Assembly: GCA_035192965.1 (NCBI GenBank)
Contig: CP136571.1
Span: forward strand, 2,252,501-2,316,500
Direction of reading: 5' to 3'
From: Fuscovulum sp.
GTDB taxonomy: Bacteria > Pseudomonadota > Alphaproteobacteria > Rhodobacterales > Rhodobacteraceae
DNA length: 64,000 nucleotides
Under the pieces are notes generated by a model. That model ran no database searches and had not been told where the DNA came from. It saw only the letters and a program-made list of their open reading frames with translations. Shown in pieces: positions 61,231-64,000 of this stretch (positions within the stretch are counted from its first letter, which is position 1; each line of letters starts with the position of its first letter). The position numbers and the translations under genes are program-made.

Positions 61231-61266
61231 GTGCTGCACAGGGCGCTGCACCGCGTGCTGCACAGC
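61231..61266. repeat. Three tandem 12-bp palindromic boxes
   Basis: GTGCTGCAC at 61231, GCGCTGCAC at 61243 and GTGCTGCAC at 61255, exactly 12 bp apart; each is GTGC/GCAC around a T with at most one change. They lie in the gap between the aminotransferase and agmatinase-family genes, about 170-200 nt before the latter's start. Possibly tandem regulator sites. Confidence 0.6.
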
Positions 61267-61432
61267 CGATTTCGGAAAAATCGCTGAAAAGCAAAAGGTT
61301 AACCCCGCGTGCTCCATCCCATACGGCAGCCCCGCTTGACAAGCCCCGCGCCCCTTGGTCCCTTCGCGCCACCCGATCCGCCGCGTCTCGGCTTTCAAAC
61401 GACGCAGCGCTTTACACGGGGGCAATCCCATC

Positions 61433-62398
61433 ATGGCTCTTGAAGACGCCAAATCCGAAGTCGACACCGCCTTCACCCGCAAAGGCCTGCGCGGCTATGC
61501 CTTTGAAAATGCATTCGGGGGGGCCACGTCCTTCCTGCGCCGGACCTATACCAAAGACCTCACCGGAGTGGATTTGGCCATCACCGGCGTGCCCTTTGAT
61601 CAGGCCGTCACCCACCGTACCGGCACCCGCTTTGGCCCCCGCGCGATCCGTGAGGCGTCCAGCCTGATGCCCTATGATCCGCCGCACGGCTGGCCCACCA
61701 ACCCGTTGGAAGATATGGCAATTGTCGATTACGGCGATGTGGCCTTCGATTATGCCAAGGTATCGGATTTCCCCGACACGCTGACCGCCCATATCCGGGG
61801 CATCCTGCAAGCCGGGGCAGGGACCATCACACTGGGCGGCGATCACTACATCACCTTCCCGATCCTGCGCGCCTATGCCGAAAAGTTCGGCCCCCTTGGC
61901 GTGATCCATTTCGACGCCCATTCCGACCTCTGGCCCGATGATGACCTGTCCCGGATCGACCACGGCACCATGCTCTACAAGGCGGTGAAAACCGGGATTG
62001 TAGACCCGAAGCGTTCCGTCCAGATCGGCATCCGCACCACGACCGAGGATTACCTCGGCGTCCATGTCATTGATGCGCGTGAGGTGCATGAAAAGGGCAT
62101 CAATGCCGCCGTGGCCAAGGCCAAGGACATCGTAGGCGACAAAGCCACTTACGTGACTTTCGATATCGATTGCCTCGATCCTTCGGTCGCGCCAGGCACC
62201 GGCACCCCGGTTTGGGGTGGGCTGCACTCCTGGCAGGCGGCGGCGATGCTGCGCGATCTTGCGGGCATCAACATGGTGGGTGGCGATATCGTCGAGGTGT
62301 CCCCCCCCTATGATACCACTGGGGCCACAGCCATCGCTGGCGCGCATGTGGCGTATGAACTGATTTGCCTCTATCACTGGGCAAGAACGCAGCGCTGA
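61433..62398 (+). CDS. speB: Agmatinase-family ureohydrolase
   Basis: A 321-aa ureohydrolase. Mn2+ ligands are intact: GGDHYITFP, HFDAHSDLWPDDDL, and FDIDCLDPSVAPGTGTPVWGG; DIVEVSPPYDTTGATAIAGAHV closes the fold. It removes urea from a guanidino compound; agmatine is the usual substrate, but guanidinobutyrate or guanidinopropionate hydrolases look similar. ATG 61433 gives the family N terminus; the upstream in-frame stretch is not coding. Start is preceded by a weak GGGGGC. Confidence 0.88.
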   Translation: MALEDAKSEVDTAFTRKGLRGYAFENAFGGATSFLRRTYTKDLTGVDLAITGVPFDQAVTHRTGTRFGPRAIREASSLMPYDPPHGWPTNPLEDMAIVDYGDVAFDYAKVSDFPDTLTAHIRGILQAGAGTITLGGDHYITFPILRAYAEKFGPLGVIHFDAHSDLWPDDDLSRIDHGTMLYKAVKTGIVDPKRSVQIGIRTTTEDYLGVHVIDAREVHEKGINAAVAKAKDIVGDKATYVTFDIDCLDPSVAPGTGTPVWGGLHSWQAAAMLRDLAGINMVGGDIVEVSPPYDTTGATAIAGAHVAYELICLYHWARTQR

Positions 62399-62422
62399 GG
62401 GAAACTACACAGGGTGGGCAAG

Positions 62423-62857
62423 ATGGGAATGATCGCGGGACTTCTGGTCCTGATCGTGGTGGGCTTTGGCCTTTACGTCCGTCTTGCCCCCTCTGACCCC
62501 GCACGTTGGCACGTCGCGCCCCCCTCCGCCGCTACGGCTGATTGCAATGTGGAACAGGGCACAGGCGACGCCCGCGCCACTTGCGCGCGCGCGGATGCCC
62601 CGGCGGCCCTGCTTTCCCGGCTTGACGAAATCGCCATGGCCACCCCGCGCACCACCCGCCTTGCCGGATCGCCTGACGAGGGGCGCATCACCTGGATCAC
62701 GCGGTCCAGCCTGTGGGGTTTTCCCGACTACATCACCGCCGAGGCGACGCCCGCCAGCTCAGGCACCACGCTCACCCTGCACGCCCGCCTGCGCTTTGGC
62801 AGCAGCGACATGGGCGTGAACGCCGCGCGACTCCGGGACTGGCTCTCAAGGCTCTGA
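62423..62857 (+). CDS. DUF1499 domain protein
   Basis: A 144-aa membrane-anchored protein. The first 20 residues (MGMIAGLLVLIVVGFGLYVRL) form one helix, and the rest is the DUF1499 domain: HVAPPSAATADCNV, RTTRLAGSPDEGRITWITRSSLWGFPDYITAEA, LTLHARLRFGSSDMGVNAARLRDWL. Function unknown. ATG 62423 is chosen (in-frame GTG 62414 and ATG 62429 exist). It is 24 nt after the agmatinase-family gene, so cotranscription is likely. Confidence 0.8.
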   Translation: MGMIAGLLVLIVVGFGLYVRLAPSDPARWHVAPPSAATADCNVEQGTGDARATCARADAPAALLSRLDEIAMATPRTTRLAGSPDEGRITWITRSSLWGFPDYITAEATPASSGTTLTLHARLRFGSSDMGVNAARLRDWLSRL

Positions 62858-62860
62858 TGG

Positions 62861-62882
62861 CTTCATCTTGGCCCAAATACCC
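62861..62882 (-). repeat. GGGTATTTGGGCC element, hairpin-less form (copy 7)
   Basis: Reverse complement of the 22-base copy at 21173-21194, identical over its length. It sits 3 nt after the DUF1499 stop and before prfA. Confidence 0.75.
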
Positions 62883-62934
62883 AAGCGACCTGCCCCCCCT
62901 TGACCGGCTGGGCTGAACGCGCCACAGAACCCGC

Positions 62935-63990
62935 ATGGTTCCCTTGGACAAACTTGCCCAGATCACCCAGCGTTTCGAGTATCTCGAAGCGCGTCTGAAC
63001 GCGGGTGCCGAACCATCGGATATCGCCAAAATCTCGCGTGAATACAGCGACCTGCGCCCCGTCGCCGATCAGATCGCCGCCTATCGCCGCGCACTCGATG
63101 ATCTGGCCGAGGCCGAGGCGATGCTGTCAGACCCCGAAATGAAAGCATTGGCCGAGGATGAAATCCCCCGCCTGCGCGCCCTGATCCCCGAATTTGAACA
63201 CCAGCTGCGCCTCGCCCTGCTGCCCAAGGATGCCGCCGATGCGCGCCCCGCAATCCTTGAAATCCGCCCCGGCACCGGGGGCGATGAGGCCGCACTTTTC
63301 GCGGCTGACCTGCTCAAGATGTATCAGCGCTATGCCGAACGGCAGGGCTGGCGGTTCGACATCCTCGAACAACAACTCTCTGATCTGGGCGGCATCAAGG
63401 AACTGACCGCCCATGTGCAGGGTGAAGGCGTCTTTGCGAAACTGAAATTCGAATCCGGCGTGCACCGCGTGCAGCGTGTTCCGGAAACCGAAGCCGGTGG
63501 CCGCATTCACACCTCTGCCGCCACCGTGGCCGTGCTGCCCGAAGCAGAAGAGGTGGATATCGACATCCCCGCCTCTGACATCCGCATTGATACGATGCGC
63601 GCCAGCGGGGCAGGTGGGCAGCATGTCAACACCACCGACTCGGCGGTCCGCATAACCCATATCCCGACTGGGATCATCGTCACCTCATCGGAAAAGTCCC
63701 AGCATCAGAACCGTGCCATCGCCATGCAGGTGCTGCGGGCTCGGCTGTTCGAGATGGAACGCGAACGGCAGGCCAATGACCGCGCTGCAGACCGCAAGGC
63801 GCAGGTCGGCTCTGGCGACCGATCTGAGCGCATCCGCACCTACAACTTCCCCCAAGGGCGCCTGACCGATCACCGCATCAACCTGACGCTCTACGCTCTG
63901 CCGCAGATCATGGCGGGCGATCTGGACGGGGTGGTCAACGCCCTTGTGGCCCATGATCAGGCCGAAAAACTGGCCGAGATGGAAGGATGA
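62935..63990 (+). CDS. prfA: Peptide chain release factor 1
   Basis: A 351-aa class I release factor. The GGQ loop [15 protein letters not shown] is near residue 225 (methylated by PrmC). The anticodon-like region contains the RF1-type PxT-related sequence near the [19 protein letters not shown] stretch, and the C-terminal [20 protein letters not shown] motif is present. It reads UAA and UAG. Its stop overlaps the next ATG by 3 nt. Length matches RF1. Confidence 0.96.
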   Translation: MVPLDKLAQITQRFEYLEARLNAGAEPSDIAKISREYSDLRPVADQIAAYRRALDDLAEAEAMLSDPEMKALAEDEIPRLRALIPEFEHQLRLALLPKDAADARPAILEIRPGTGGDEAALFAADLLKMYQRYAERQGWRFDILEQQLSDLGGIKELTAHVQGEGVFAKLKFESGVHRVQRVPETEAGGRIHTSAATVAVLPEAEEVDIDIPASDIRIDTMRASGAGGQHVNTTDSAVRITHIPTGIIVTSSEKSQHQNRAIAMQVLRARLFEMERERQANDRAADRKAQVGSGDRSERIRTYNFPQGRLTDHRINLTLYALPQIMAGDLDGVVNALVAHDQAEKLAEMEG

Positions 63991-64000
63991 CCGGGGCCGA
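63987..64000 (+). CDS. Start of next gene, probably prmC, cut by window end
   Basis: ATG at 63987 overlaps the prfA stop (ATGA) and opens a frame Met-Thr-Gly-Ala that runs off the window. prmC, the RF methyltransferase, normally follows prfA, so this is inferred only from position. Confidence 0.4.

Noticed and set aside
61266..61284. Fifth locus of the triplet-centred hairpin family (CGATTT/AAATCG near 61267)
   Set aside because: Only six to seven bases pair and the centre is not three bases. Similarity to the other loci is too weak to count.

Overview
The window is a GC-rich chromosomal segment of an alphaproteobacterium, most likely family Rhodobacteraceae (Paracoccaceae) near Rhodobacter, Tabrizicola or Gemmobacter. 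Support comes from the gene content: DUF2852 and DUF2927 proteins, an RSP_2648-type PIN protein, a DksA with only one of the four zinc cysteines, a class II DAHP synthase, an IolC kinase fused to DUF2090, and erpA beside dgt. Codon use looks uniform. I saw no phage, transposase, integrase, CRISPR array or rRNA. There is one tRNA gene, tRNA-Leu(CAA). The species cannot be named from the sequence alone.

Layout. 1-8.0 kb: Ca2+/Na+ antiporter, VOC protein, N-end-rule transferase Bpt, RDD and DUF2852 membrane proteins, YbaK-like deacylase, glnE with a small partner gene, and a PhnB-like VOC protein. 8.1-10.7 kb: the Entner-Doudoroff pair edd-eda under a palindromic LacI/GntR-type operator. 10.9-13.4 kb: a lipoprotein, an RlmI-like methyltransferase whose ribosome-binding site lies inside a perfect palindrome, and an orphan PIN protein. 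13.4-19.3 kb: a minus-strand cluster of MoxR ATPase, DUF2927 lipoprotein, a 54-aa membrane peptide, CoxE-like VWA protein, a small membrane protein, DedA and M48 protease. 19.4-28.3 kb: housekeeping and envelope genes (dksA, a flavin monooxygenase, xthA, erpA, dgt, dsbB, ypfJ) and the tRNA. 28.3-41.6 kb: hybrid histidine kinase, MobA-like nucleotidyltransferase, a large FAD/GcvT oxidoreductase, a complete Liv-type ABC transporter, a PQQ sugar dehydrogenase and a GlxA-type AraC regulator. 41.7-46.0 kb: aroG (class II), PAS protein, yicC, gmk, gamma-carbonic anhydrase. 46.2-52.7 kb: the myo-inositol cluster iolR-iolC-iolD-iolE-iolB with two GGAA-N6-TTCC operators. 52.7-55.1 kb: phoR and phoU with no pstSCAB or phoB between them. 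55.2-64 kb: nucleoside hydrolase, iron-binding protein, mazG, M20 amidohydrolase, class III aminotransferase, agmatinase-family hydrolase, DUF1499 protein and prfA, with the start of the next gene at the edge.

Functionally the segment joins central carbon and amine catabolism (edd-eda, iol, liv plus FAD oxidoreductase, aminotransferase plus agmatinase family) with nutrient sensing (glnE, phoR/phoU) and envelope maintenance (MoxR/VWA, M48, DedA, DsbB). No gene cluster here looks like a completely new system. The most unusual signals are intergenic. One is a family of short hairpins with asymmetric triplet centres, set as inverted sets beside stop codons at four loci. The second is a modular hairpin plus GAGGATATTT/GGGTATTTGGGCC element at seven loci. 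The third is a four-copy 15-bp repeat that duplicates the last codons and stop codon of a gene.
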